Made by a program: the position numbers and the translations under genes. DNA of 45,726 nt from an uncultured Eubacteriales bacterium. Lineage in GTDB: Bacteria > Bacillota > Clostridia > Oscillospirales > Oscillospiraceae. How positions within the stretch are numbered: position 1 is the stretch's first letter; the number at the start of each line of letters is the position of its first letter. Location of the stretch: positions 1 through 45,726 of the forward strand of contig CABSFY010000002.1 in assembly GCA_902477055.1 (NCBI GenBank). The letters are read 5' to 3'. Under the pieces are notes generated by a model that was not told where the DNA came from, did no database searches, and saw nothing but the letters and a program-made list of their open reading frames with translations. This document shows positions 15,900 to 23,724 of this stretch, one piece after another.

Positions 15900-17156
15900 A
15901 TGAGCATTCATGAACTTGCACCGAACATTGAATTTGTCAGCCGCTTTGACCCGGAGGTCGGCACGCTTTTACAGGGCGAGCTGCGCCGCCAGCGCCGGAA
16001 CATCGAGCTGATCGCTTCGGAAAACATCGCCTCGGCCGCCGTCATTGCCTGCATGGGTACGGTGCTGACGAATAAATATGCCGAGGGTCTGCCCGCCAAA
16101 CGCTACTACGGCGGCTGTGAGGTCGTCGATGAGGTCGAGCGGCTGGCCATTGAGCGTGCAAAGGCACTGTTTGGCGCGGAGTTTGTCAACGTCCAGCCCC
16201 ACAGCGGTGCGCAGGCGAATCTCGCGGTCTATGCGGCGCTGCTCCAGCCGGGCGATACCATCCTCGGCATGAGCCTTGCCAACGGCGGTCACCTGACCCA
16301 CGGTGCGGCGGCCAACCAGTCCGGCAAGATCTATAACGCCGTTTCCTACGGCGTGGATCCTGCCACGGGCCGCATTGACTATAATGAGGTCGAGCGCCTG
16401 ACGAAGCTGCACCATCCGAAGCTGATCGTCGCGGGCGCGTCCGCTTATCCCCGTGCGATCGATTTTGCCGCCTTTGCCGACATCGCACACCGCAACGGTG
16501 CGCTGCTGATGGTCGATATGGCGCACATCGCCGGCCTGGTCGCGGGCGGTGTGCATATGAGTCCGGTTCCCTATGCCGATATCGTGACGACCACGACGCA
16601 TAAGACCCTTCGCGGTCCGCGCGGCGGTATCATCATGGGCCGCGAGGAGTTTGCCAAGAAGATTAACTCCGCCGTTTTCCCCGGTACACAGGGCGGCCCG
16701 CTGATGCACGTCATTGCGGCCAAGGCCATTTGCTTCCGCGAGGCAATGCAGCCGGAATTCGCCGCCTATGCGCAGCAGATCGTGAAAAACGCGAAGGCGC
16801 TGGCGGCGGCGCTGCTGGAAAAGGGCTTCGACCTCGTTTCCGGCGGCACGGACAATCACCTGATGTTGGCCGACCTCCGTCCGCTGCACATCACCGGCAA
16901 GGAGTTACAGCACCGGCTGGACGAGAATTATATCACCGTGAACAAAAACGCCATCCCGAACGACCCGGAAAAGCCCTTCGTCACCAGCGGCGTCCGCATC
17001 GGCACCCCCGCCGCCACGACCCGCGGCATGGTCGAGGACGATATGCGCGTGATTGCACAGTGCATCTATGACACCGCGTCTGACTTTGAAGGCACCCAGC
17101 AAAAGGTTCGCGCCGCCGTCGCCGCGCTGACCGAGAAATACCCGCTTTACGAATAA
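15900..17156 (+). CDS. glyA: serine hydroxymethyltransferase
   Basis: 418 aa PLP enzyme interconverting serine + THF and glycine + methylene-THF. Seen: RRNIELIASENIASAAV, the folate/PLP stretch GLPAKRYYGGCEVVDEVERL, NVQPHSGAQANLAVY, and the PLP lysine in TTTTHKTLRGPRGG, with C-terminal TSGVRIGTPAATTRGM. The start at 15900 is chosen from GGAGGAGGACCT immediately upstream; an in-frame ATG at 15714 lies inside the riboswitch. Expression is controlled by the glycine riboswitch. A 12-bp stem-loop terminator follows. Confidence 0.97.
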   Translation: MSIHELAPNIEFVSRFDPEVGTLLQGELRRQRRNIELIASENIASAAVIACMGTVLTNKYAEGLPAKRYYGGCEVVDEVERLAIERAKALFGAEFVNVQPHSGAQANLAVYAALLQPGDTILGMSLANGGHLTHGAAANQSGKIYNAVSYGVDPATGRIDYNEVERLTKLHHPKLIVAGASAYPRAIDFAAFADIAHRNGALLMVDMAHIAGLVAGGVHMSPVPYADIVTTTTHKTLRGPRGGIIMGREEFAKKINSAVFPGTQGGPLMHVIAAKAICFREAMQPEFAAYAQQIVKNAKALAAALLEKGFDLVSGGTDNHLMLADLRPLHITGKELQHRLDENYITVNKNAIPNDPEKPFVTSGVRIGTPAATTRGMVEDDMRVIAQCIYDTASDFEGTQQKVRAAVAALTEKYPLYE

Positions 17157-17169
17157 AAAATCATAAAAC

Positions 17170-17210
17170 CGTCCCCGCCGGAGCGATAAAAACGCGCACC
17201 GGCGGGGACG
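17170..17210. terminator. strong stem-loop between glyA and the TRIC-type gene
   Basis: CGTCCCCGCCGG (17170-17181) is exactly complementary to CCGGCGGGGACG (17199-17210). Transcripts converge here. T-runs are short on both sides. Confidence 0.7.
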
Positions 17211-17227
17211 CTATTTCCATGGTATGT

Positions 17228-17863
17228 TCACTCCACATCGTTTGCGCGGGGGAGATTCCAGCGGTAGTGGGCGGCGAGGAGGCGGATAATGACGACGAGG
17301 GCCATGGCGATGGACATCGCGGCGTATTCCGGCAGGACGCGCCACAGGAGCGTGCAGCTCACCGCGCCGACCAGCGAGGCGCAGGCGTAGATATGCTTGA
17401 CGAGGATGTACGGGGTGTTGCCGGCCAGCACGTCGCGCAGCACACCGCCGCCGACGCCCGTCAGCACACCGACAAAGACCAGCAGGAACGTGCTGCGATC
17501 CGGCGAGAACGACAGCGCGTTCCAGATGCCCATCGCCGTGAATACCCCAAGGCCGACCGAGTCCATCACCAGAAGAATCACGTCAAAGTGCAGCTCATTG
17601 TGCATCAGCCGGTGCCGGATGCCGGGCAGGAAGGCGATGATCGAGGTAATGACGGCGATTATGGCACACAGCGGGTCGCGGAAGGCCAGCGGCGGCGTGA
17701 TGCCGAGAATCAAATCGCGTAAAATGCCGCCGCCGATCGAGGTCACAACGCCCAATACGATTACGCCGAGCAGGTCCATTCGTTTTTTCATCGCCGTCAT
17801 CGCGCCCGATGCGGCGAAGGCGACCGTACCGGCGATCTCCAGCACACGAACAAAAAGCTCCAT
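17228..17863 (-). CDS. trimeric intracellular cation (TRIC) channel family membrane protein (UPF0126/YicG)
   Basis: 211 aa with seven predicted spans arranged as two repeats. Each repeat shows the family signature: VTSIGGGILRDLILGITPP and VLTGVGGGVLRDVLAGNTPY. Bacterial members form homotrimeric cation channels or are annotated as UPF0126; the physiological role is unclear. The ATG at 17863 follows GGGAGTGATAACT and is preferred over a GTG three codons upstream. It lies after murA on the same strand, with a hairpin in the 63-base gap. Confidence 0.88.
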   Translation of the reverse strand: MELFVRVLEIAGTVAFAASGAMTAMKKRMDLLGVIVLGVVTSIGGGILRDLILGITPPLAFRDPLCAIIAVITSIIAFLPGIRHRLMHNELHFDVILLVMDSVGLGVFTAMGIWNALSFSPDRSTFLLVFVGVLTGVGGGVLRDVLAGNTPYILVKHIYACASLVGAVSCTLLWRVLPEYAAMSIAMALVVIIRLLAAHYRWNLPRANDVE

Positions 17864-17883
17864 AGTTATCACTCCCGATAAAT

Positions 17884-17912
17884 ACGGGCGGATAGCATTG
17901 CCATCCGCCCGT
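17884..17912 (-). terminator. hairpin between murA and the TRIC-type gene
   Basis: ACGGGCGGAT (17884-17893) pairs exactly with ATCCGCCCGT (17903-17912), followed on the minus strand by ATTTAT. It is a weak terminator or partial attenuator after murA. Confidence 0.55.
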
Positions 17913-17926
17913 AATGAATTGTCAAA

Positions 17927-19219
17927 TTATCCTGCGTCCGAAACGCGGCGTGCATCCGGCGTTTCCACGCGCTTGATCTGAGCGCCGAGGCCGCGGAGCT
18001 TGTCCACAAGGCTCTCGTAGCCGCGCTCGATATATTCGATCTCCTCGATGACGGTCGTTCCGTCAGCGGACAGCCCGGCGATGACCATGGCCGCGCCCGC
18101 ACGCAGGTCGCACGCGTGGACCGTGCAGCCGTGGAGCGCCTCAACACCGTTGATGACGGCGATCTTGGTTTCGACCTTAATGTTTGCGCCCATGCGGTTC
18201 AGCTCCGCGCAGTAGCGGAAGCGCGTGTCGTAAATGCTCTCGGTAATAACGCTTACGCCGTTAGCCAGCGCCATACACACGGCGATCTGCGGCTGCATAT
18301 CCGTCGGGAAGCCCGGATAGGGGAGCGTTTTGACGTTTGCGCGGCGAAGCCTTCCGGTGCGATGGACGCGAATGGCGTCGTCGTATTCCGTTACGCGAAC
18401 GCCCATCTCCCGCAGCTTCGCGGAAATGGTGTCCATGTGCTTCGGAATGACATTCTGCACCAGAACGTCGCCGCCGACCGCTGCTGCCGCCGCCATGTAG
18501 GTGCCGGCCTCGATCTGATCGGGGATGATGGAATATGCGCCGCCGCGCAAGGCCTTTACGCCGCGAATTTTGATAATATCCGTGCCTGCGCCGGAGATCC
18601 TCGCGCCCATCGCATTGAGGAAGTTGGCAAGATCGACGATATGCGGCTCCTTTGCGGCGTTTTCAATGATGGTTGTGCCGGTAGCCAAGGCCGCGCCGAT
18701 CATGATATTCATCGTCGCGCCGACGGAAACAACGTCAAGGTTGATGCGCCCGCCGGTCAGACCGTTTTCGGGCGCTTCCGCGCAGATATAGCCGTTTTGC
18801 AGCTCGACCTCCGCGCCGAGGGCCTCGAAGCCCTTGATATGCTGGTCGATCGGCCGCGCGCCGAAGTTGCAGCCGCCGGGCAGCGCAACGCGGGCATGGC
18901 CGAACCGGCCAAGCTGTGCGCCGATGAGATAATACGACGCGCGGATGCGCCGAACCAGCGCGGCCGAGGCCTCGGAATCGCGGACGTGCGTCGCATCGAT
19001 CTCCAGCGTGTTGGCGCTGAGACGGCGAATGGCCGCGCCCATGCCCGAAAGAATTTCGAGCAGGAGGCGAACGTCGGAAATATCGGGAACGTTCTCGATT
19101 CGGCACACGCCGTTGACCAGAAGCGTTGCAGGAAGAATGGCGACGGCGGCGTTTTTCGCACCGCTGATGGTAACGACGCCGGAAAGCGGTTTCCCGCCCT
19201 GAATGATATATTGTGTCAT
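17927..19219 (-). CDS. murA: UDP-N-acetylglucosamine 1-carboxyvinyltransferase (MurA)
   Basis: 430 aa. It transfers enolpyruvate from PEP to UDP-GlcNAc, the first committed step of peptidoglycan synthesis. The N-terminal SGAKNAAVAILPATLLV holds the Lys-Asn pair. The active-site loop GGCNFGARPIDQHIKGFEAL keeps the catalytic Cys that fosfomycin alkylates, so no intrinsic Cys-to-Asp resistance is seen. ALRGGAYSIIPDQIEAGTYM and YPGFPTDMQPQIAVCMALA are further markers. The start is set at 19219 from GAGAGGGTATTTT. A good sigma-A promoter lies 86 bases upstream. Confidence 0.96.
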   Translation of the reverse strand: MTQYIIQGGKPLSGVVTISGAKNAAVAILPATLLVNGVCRIENVPDISDVRLLLEILSGMGAAIRRLSANTLEIDATHVRDSEASAALVRRIRASYYLIGAQLGRFGHARVALPGGCNFGARPIDQHIKGFEALGAEVELQNGYICAEAPENGLTGGRINLDVVSVGATMNIMIGAALATGTTIIENAAKEPHIVDLANFLNAMGARISGAGTDIIKIRGVKALRGGAYSIIPDQIEAGTYMAAAAAVGGDVLVQNVIPKHMDTISAKLREMGVRVTEYDDAIRVHRTGRLRRANVKTLPYPGFPTDMQPQIAVCMALANGVSVITESIYDTRFRYCAELNRMGANIKVETKIAVINGVEALHGCTVHACDLRAGAAMVIAGLSADGTTVIEEIEYIERGYESLVDKLRGLGAQIKRVETPDARRVSDAG

Positions 19220-19304
19220 AAAATACCCTCTCATAATCGGAGTATATGCAATATCGAATGCTTCATTAAGGCAATATTATCCACGCCGGGGCGCGTGTTT
19301 TACC

Positions 19305-19333
19305 ATTATATCATGCAGATGATATTTTGTAAA
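19305..19333 (-). promoter_or_regulatory. sigma-A promoter of murA
   Basis: The minus strand reads TTTACA (19328-19333), 17 bases, then TATAAT (19305-19310). Confidence 0.8.
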
Positions 19334-19364
19334 TAGAAAATAACAAATCGGGAACAGAAAATTG

Positions 19365-20024
19365 TCAATTCTCTGCAAGCGCACGGGCTTGCAGGGCATT
19401 TGAATCCAGAATTCTATAACCGGCGGGTGTTTTTTCCAGTATCCCGTCGGCGCACAGCGCCGCGAGCGTGCGGTAAAGATGGCGGTAGCTGATGCCGACG
19501 GAGCAGGCGACGTCCGTCATAACGTCGCGGAAAACGCCGCCTTCCGCCGCGCCGAGAATGTAGCGGCTGAGCCGGACCTCGGCGGTAAACAGTGCGGCGG
19601 TCACGGCGGAGTCGGCGACCTGGAGCTTTTGCGCCAGCGCGGCCGCCGCGGTGTGCGCAAAGGGCAGGCTGTGCGCCAGCCAATCGCGATTGCGCGGGAC
19701 CGGGACGGCAATGCAGCGGAAGGGGCCGAGCGCGACAACGGTCGTATTGGCCAGCGCACTGCCCGCGAAGAACTCGGCCTCGCCGATGAGGCCGTCGGAA
19801 ACGTAAAAACACATAATCAAATTCTTGCCGTTTGGCGCGGTGATGCCGACCTTCGCCTTTCCTGCGGTCACGGCAAACAGACAGTCAAGCGGCATCCCCT
19901 CCGTGACGACGCGCTCGCCGAAGGCATATTCGCGCACCGTGCAGCCGTGCAGCGCCTGCGCGTCCAGACCGTGCCGGTGCAAAATGGCGATATCCTGCGG
20001 CGAGAGGGCTTGCGTTTCTTTCAT
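19365..20024 (-). CDS. Crp/Fnr-family transcriptional regulator
   Basis: 219 aa. An N-terminal cyclic-nucleotide-binding-type beta barrel (about residues 15-120, GKAKVGITAPNGKNLIMCFY then GLIGEAEFF) is followed by a dimer helix and a C-terminal winged helix with DVACSVGISYRHLYRTLAAL as the recognition helix. No N-terminal Cys cluster of the Fnr type is present, so oxygen sensing by Fe-S is unlikely. The start at 20024 follows GGAGGCACTT. It is divergent from a DMT transporter, and a perfect 12-bp palindrome lies between them, a likely operator. The ligand is unknown. Confidence 0.88.
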   Translation of the reverse strand: MKETQALSPQDIAILHRHGLDAQALHGCTVREYAFGERVVTEGMPLDCLFAVTAGKAKVGITAPNGKNLIMCFYVSDGLIGEAEFFAGSALANTTVVALGPFRCIAVPVPRNRDWLAHSLPFAHTAAAALAQKLQVADSAVTAALFTAEVRLSRYILGAAEGGVFRDVMTDVACSVGISYRHLYRTLAALCADGILEKTPAGYRILDSNALQARALAEN

Positions 20025-20045
20025 AAGTGCCTCCAATCACGAATG

Positions 20046-20057
20046 GGACATATGTCC
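20046..20057. promoter_or_regulatory. 12-bp perfect palindrome, candidate operator of the Crp/Fnr regulator
   Basis: GGACATATGTCC sits in the 93-base divergent spacer between the regulator and the DMT transporter, 21 bases before the regulator's ATG. A local regulator and its divergent target often share such a site; binding is inferred. Confidence 0.5.
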
Positions 20058-20117
20058 TATCTCCGGCCGCTCACCGTGTGCTACACTATCGGCAGAAATA
20101 GCAATCGGGAGGTCGGA

Positions 20118-21011
20118 ATGATGTTCAGCTTTCTTGCGCTCGGCACCGGCGTGCTTCTGGCGATCATGATCCAGATCAACGGCACGCTTTCGGGCCAATA
20201 CGGGACCTATCACGCGGCATTGTATATCCACATCATCGGCGCGTGCGCTGCGGCGCTGCTGCTGCTTTTGCGGCATAAGCCGATCCGCGCGAAGTCCAAG
20301 GTATCCTTCTGGATGCTGACCGGCGGCGTGATCGGCGTGGGGACGACGGTGTTTAACAATTTGGCGTTCTCGCATATCAGCCTGACGTGTATCGTAGCGC
20401 TTCAGCTCTTTGCGGAGCTGCTGGTTTCATGCCTGATCGACGCGTTCGGCCTGTTCGGGATGCAGCGGCGCGGCCGCGGGGAATGGAGCATCGCCGGGAT
20501 GCTGCTTTCCGTCGCTGGCATCGCGCTGATGCTCGACAGCACCGCTGCCGGAGCGTGGATTTACGTCCTGATGTCAATGGGTGCGGGCGTGACGGTCGTG
20601 CTGAGCCGGACGGTGAATGCGCATCTGTCCGACCGCATCGGCGCGCTTCCGGGGACGCTGGTGAACCATCTGGCGGGAATGCCGGTGTGCCTCCTGCTGA
20701 TGCTGCTCCTCCCGGAAACGGGTGCGGGCGGCGCGTTTCGGCTTTGGACCTGGTGCGGCGGCCTGCTCGGCGTTGCGGTCGTCGCCTCGCTCAACGTGGT
20801 CGTGCCGCGCCTTCCCGCCTCGCGACTGACGCTTCTGAGCCTTTGCGGCCAGCTGTTTTGCGGCGTGGCGCTCGATCTTCTGGTGGGGAAAACGTTTGAA
20901 ATCCGCCAGTTCGGTGCGGCGCTGCTGGTGGGCCTGGGCATTCTCGTCAGCCAGCTTACAAAAATCTATCGCGAAAAGAAAGCCCTGCGGGTCGGGAAAA
21001 CTGTCAATTGA
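20118..21011 (+). CDS. DMT-superfamily transporter, YdcZ (DUF606)-like, two-domain
   Basis: 297 aa, about ten predicted spans in two homologous halves. Half one begins FLALGTGVLLAIMIQINGTL, and half two repeats with GAGVTVVLSRTVNAHLSDRI. These match YdcZ-type (DUF606) members of the drug/metabolite transporter superfamily. The substrate is unknown. The start follows GGGAGGTCGGA; the next ATG (20121) is equally possible. It is divergent from the Crp/Fnr regulator, which probably controls it, and its last 8 bases overlap the convergent methyltransferase gene. Confidence 0.82.
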   Translation: MMFSFLALGTGVLLAIMIQINGTLSGQYGTYHAALYIHIIGACAAALLLLLRHKPIRAKSKVSFWMLTGGVIGVGTTVFNNLAFSHISLTCIVALQLFAELLVSCLIDAFGLFGMQRRGRGEWSIAGMLLSVAGIALMLDSTAAGAWIYVLMSMGAGVTVVLSRTVNAHLSDRIGALPGTLVNHLAGMPVCLLLMLLLPETGAGGAFRLWTWCGGLLGVAVVASLNVVVPRLPASRLTLLSLCGQLFCGVALDLLVGKTFEIRQFGAALLVGLGILVSQLTKIYREKKALRVGKTVN

Positions 21012-22329
21012 GGCGGCGCAGGCCCTTGGGATAGTGATTTTTCAGGATGCCGCCGCTGCCCTTCGCCCAGCCGAGCGGATAACCGTCCACGCAGATGAGC
21101 GTCCAGCCGGTGCTTTCGCCGCTCAGCGTTTCGCCGCGCAGATAGGCGGCAATCTCGCGGCTGTCGGCGAGATAGGAAACGGAATTCGGGAATTGCCGCA
21201 GCGCCAGTGCCAGCGCGTGCGCCGGAACAAAGCGCCCCTTGCGCAGCTCGCCCAGCTCCAACCCGGCGCGAAGTACGTGCAGGCCCTTTAAGTCCGGCAG
21301 TCCTTCGGGAACGAGATATATTGTGTCCCCGAACGCGACGGAACGTTCGGGAAGCTCCAGTCCAAATTGCGCGGCAAATTCCTTCACGGGCGCGGACAGG
21401 GGAGAGAGCACCGCAGTATCGACGCAGCCCTCTGCGTCGCCCTCTCGCTCCAACACGGCGGCAAACTGCCCCTCGCCGTGCTGCCGATGCGGCCAGAGCC
21501 GGAAGGTCGCGGCGATTCCGTCCGCCGGATCGTCAATCCAATCCGGCCGCCCCGGCGAAAGCCACGGCGCGTCGATCTGCGCAATGGAAAAGTCAGGGTG
21601 CGCGTGTAAAAACCGGCTGACGACCCCCTCGTTTTCCTCCGGTGCGAACGTGCAGGTCGAATAGACCAGCCGCCCGCCCGGCCGCAGCATCTGCGCAGCG
21701 GAGCAGAGAATCTCATATTGCCGCGCGGCGCACATCTGCACCGTTTCGACGCTCCAATCGGTGAGCGCTGCCTCCTCTTTTCGGAACATTCCCTCGCCGG
21801 AACAGGGGGCATCGACCAGAATTCGGTCGAAGTACGCCGGAAATCGTGCCGTCAGTGCCGCAGGATGCGCATTGAGGACCAGCGCGTTTGTGACACCGAG
21901 CCGCTCAATGTTGGAGGAAAGAATCCTCGCCCGCTTTGTATTGATCTCGTTGCAGACCAGCAGCCCTTTGCCCTGCATCGCTGCGGCAAGCTGCGTGCTT
22001 TTTCCGCCTGGTGCTGCGCAAAGATCAAGCACCCGTTCGCCCGGCTGCGCATCAAGCAGTGCCGCCGGGGCCATCGCGCTCGGCTCCTGCAAATAGTACA
22101 CACCTGCGTCGTGATACGGGTGCAGCCCCGGCCGGACATCAGGCCGGAGAAAAAAGCCGTTTTGCGCCCACGGGATGGGTTCGCCGCAGAATTCCGGGAG
22201 CGGCTCGGTGCGCTTTGCGGGATTCAAACGGATTCCGGCGCTCCGGGGCGCCGCATAGGCAGCCAGAAAGGCATGAAACTCATCGCCGAGCAGCCGCCGC
22301 TGCCGCTCCAAAAAATCGACAGGAAGCAT
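21004..22329 (-). CDS. NOL1/NOP2/Sun-family rRNA (cytosine-C5) methyltransferase, RsmF-like
   Basis: 441 aa. It methylates cytosine C5 in rRNA using SAM. SAM motif I is VLDLCAAPGGKSTQLAAAM. Motif IV is ILVDAPCSGEGMFRKE and motif VI is VYSTCTFAPEENEGVV; each holds one of the two conserved Cys, the TC one being the nucleophile. The C-terminal ~130 residues form the RsmF-type RNA-binding domain seen in Firmicutes versions (GWTLICVDGYPLGWAKGSG). The start at 22329 is chosen from GGAGGTTTTTC; a longer frame upstream is AT-rich non-coding. It ends tail to tail with the DMT gene. Confidence 0.93.
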   Translation of the reverse strand: MLPVDFLERQRRLLGDEFHAFLAAYAAPRSAGIRLNPAKRTEPLPEFCGEPIPWAQNGFFLRPDVRPGLHPYHDAGVYYLQEPSAMAPAALLDAQPGERVLDLCAAPGGKSTQLAAAMQGKGLLVCNEINTKRARILSSNIERLGVTNALVLNAHPAALTARFPAYFDRILVDAPCSGEGMFRKEEAALTDWSVETVQMCAARQYEILCSAAQMLRPGGRLVYSTCTFAPEENEGVVSRFLHAHPDFSIAQIDAPWLSPGRPDWIDDPADGIAATFRLWPHRQHGEGQFAAVLEREGDAEGCVDTAVLSPLSAPVKEFAAQFGLELPERSVAFGDTIYLVPEGLPDLKGLHVLRAGLELGELRKGRFVPAHALALALRQFPNSVSYLADSREIAAYLRGETLSGESTGWTLICVDGYPLGWAKGSGGILKNHYPKGLRRLN

Positions 22330-22422
22330 GAAAAACCTCCGCTTTTGTTTTTCCTCTAGTTTACACTCTTTACGCGAAAAAGGGAAGGAAAAAATGTTTT
22401 TTTGAAAAAGTGAAAAAAATTG

Positions 22423-22451
22423 TTGACAAAACACGATGGCATCGCTATAAT
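22423..22451 (+). promoter_or_regulatory. perfect consensus sigma-A promoter of the tRNA pair
   Basis: TTGACA (22423-22428), 17 bases, TATAAT (22446-22451); the tRNA-Thr gene starts 21 bases later. Confidence 0.92.
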
Positions 22452-22471
22452 GATCATGCTCTGTTTGAGAT

Positions 22472-22547
22472 GCCGGTATAGCTCAGCCGGTAGAGCAGCT
22501 GATTTGTAATCAGCAGGTCGGGGGTTCGAGTCCGTCTACCGGCTCCA
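22472..22547 (+). tRNA. tRNA-Thr (anticodon TGT)
   Basis: A 76-base cloverleaf. The acceptor GCCGGTA pairs with TACCGGC, the D-arm is GCTCAGCCGGTAGAGC, the anticodon stem CTGAT/ATCAG encloses TTTGTAA (anticodon TGT), and the T-arm holds GGTTCGAGTCC. CCA is encoded. Confidence 0.97.
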
Positions 22548-22574
22548 CAGTGCGCTCAAGCAGAAATTGAATAT

Positions 22575-22659
22575 GGGGGAATTCCCGAGTGGCCAAAGGG
22601 GGCAGACTGTAAATCTGTTAGCAGTGCTTTCGGTGGTTCGAATCCACCTTCCCCCACCA
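22575..22659 (+). tRNA. tRNA-Tyr (anticodon GTA)
   Basis: An 85-base class II tRNA. The acceptor GGGGGAA pairs with TTCCCCC. The anticodon loop CTGTAAA gives GTA, the variable arm is long (TTAGCAGTGCTTTC), and the T-loop is GGTTCGAATCC. CCA is encoded. It is 27 bases after tRNA-Thr, in the same transcript. Confidence 0.97.
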
Positions 22660-22690
22660 TCAAGAGGGTACGAAAAAGATGTACCCCGCA

Positions 22691-22717
22691 AAAAGCCCGA
22701 TTTTATCGGGCTTTTTT
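22691..22717 (+). terminator. terminator of the tRNA operon
   Basis: AAAAGCCCGAT (22691-22701) pairs with ATCGGGCTTTT (22705-22715), with six T at 22712-22717. Confidence 0.9.
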
Positions 22718-22724
22718 GCTGCCC

Positions 22725-22907
22725 AAAAGCCGTTTTTCGGAGCTTCAAAATCGTAGATGTAAAAACGGCTTTTCCCCTTTGAGGATAGATACGAACCCAA
22801 GTAACAACAGAATTCAGGACAAGAACGGCAGATAGTCATAAGCACTACCTGTCGATTTTTGTTGCCCTCGGAGCCAATCGTTTTGCCAAGAAACGGTTGG
22901 CTCTTTT
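22725..22907 (+). other. gene-free stretch with three successive inverted repeats, two terminator-like
   Basis: No CDS is supported between 22718 and 23151. Instead there are three inverted repeats. AAAAGCCGTTTTT (22725-22737) pairs with AAAAACGGCTTTT (22761-22773). An imperfect stem GGCAGATAG/CTACCTGTC (22827-22853) is followed by GATTTTT. GAGCCAA-CGTTT pairs with AAACG-TTGGCTC (22871-22903), followed by TTTT. The last two look like intrinsic terminators with no gene in front, so a small RNA or remnants of a lost gene may be present. Confidence 0.55.
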
Positions 22908-22986
22908 GGGTTCAATGTCTGTAAGTACAATTGAAGCCCGGCGCTATGTTCTGTCGGAGTTTGTCCTTGGCTATCAAAGCAAATAC

Positions 22987-23015
22987 TTGCAGAAATACCA
23001 CGTTAGTGATAAAAT
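22987..23015 (+). promoter_or_regulatory. putative promoter of the second sigma-factor operon
   Basis: TTGCAG (22987-22992), 17 bases, TAAAAT (23010-23015), in an AT-rich tract 137 bases before the sigma gene. Confidence 0.5.
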
Positions 23016-23151
23016 ATATAATAATAATCAACGTGTGAATATGCTGACTGTGCCGACCAAGAAATGGCAAGAGCTTGTGTGACAGCGTATACACGATACG
23101 ACCTGTGTACCCGCGACAATAAATAGATATTTCTTAGGTGGTGGTTGAAAA

Positions 23152-23661
23152 ATGAACGCAAAAGAGACTGCATTTTTGAAGCAACTGATGCAGGAAGCTT
23201 ATCCTCTCCTTTACCGGCTGGCGTCTCTCTCATTCCGTGATCTGCTGATCGTTGAGGAGCTGATACAGGATACATTGCATGATGCTGTCCCGCAGATCGG
23301 GAAGCTGATGCGGCATAAGAACCCGACCGGTTGGCTGATCGCGGTTTTGAAAAATAAGATAAGCGATTACAAAAAGGACCTCAGCCGCCGAACGCAGCGG
23401 GAGACTGCACTGTCAGAGGAAGAGCTGCAGCGGCTGCCAAACGTGTCAGGCATACAGCCGGGCAGTGAAGCGCATTTGCTGCTGCTTTCGCTATCGGAAG
23501 TCCTGTCGCCGGAGGACTGCCGTTTGTTTTGGAAATTTCTGACCGGCGCTTCGTATTCGCAAATAGCTGCGAATAACGGCCTTGCCATCTGGAACTGCCG
23601 GAAACGGATTCAGCGCATTCGGGAGCGGTTACGGGCGGAATTTCGTGATGAGAAAAAATAA
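23152..23661 (+). CDS. RNA polymerase sigma-70 family (ECF-type) sigma factor
   Basis: 169 aa. Region 2 is recognisable as LYRLASLSFRDLLIVEELIQ followed by DTLHDAVPQIGKLMRHKNP and GWLIAVLKNKISDYKKDLSR. Region 4 is LSPEDCRLFWKFLTGASYSQ with AANNGLAIWNCRKRIQRIRE as the helix-turn-helix. It is more divergent than the sigma factor at 8430. The start follows AGGTGGTGGTTGAAAA. A gene with a cytoplasmic N-terminus and one membrane span follows 63 bases later, the usual anti-sigma arrangement. It probably controls the downstream secreted-protein genes; this is inferred from order only. Confidence 0.85.
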   Translation: MNAKETAFLKQLMQEAYPLLYRLASLSFRDLLIVEELIQDTLHDAVPQIGKLMRHKNPTGWLIAVLKNKISDYKKDLSRRTQRETALSEEELQRLPNVSGIQPGSEAHLLLLSLSEVLSPEDCRLFWKFLTGASYSQIAANNGLAIWNCRKRIQRIRERLRAEFRDEKK

Positions 23662-23724
23662 TTTATTTTTTTGTCACAAATTGCCTGCCAAAACAGATAA
23701 TAAAAGTGAAAGGGGCATTAGGAA

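Noticed and set aside
22897..23082. 61-codon plus-strand frame in the gene-free stretch
   Set aside because: Starts inside a terminator hairpin, lacks an SD and resembles no protein I know.
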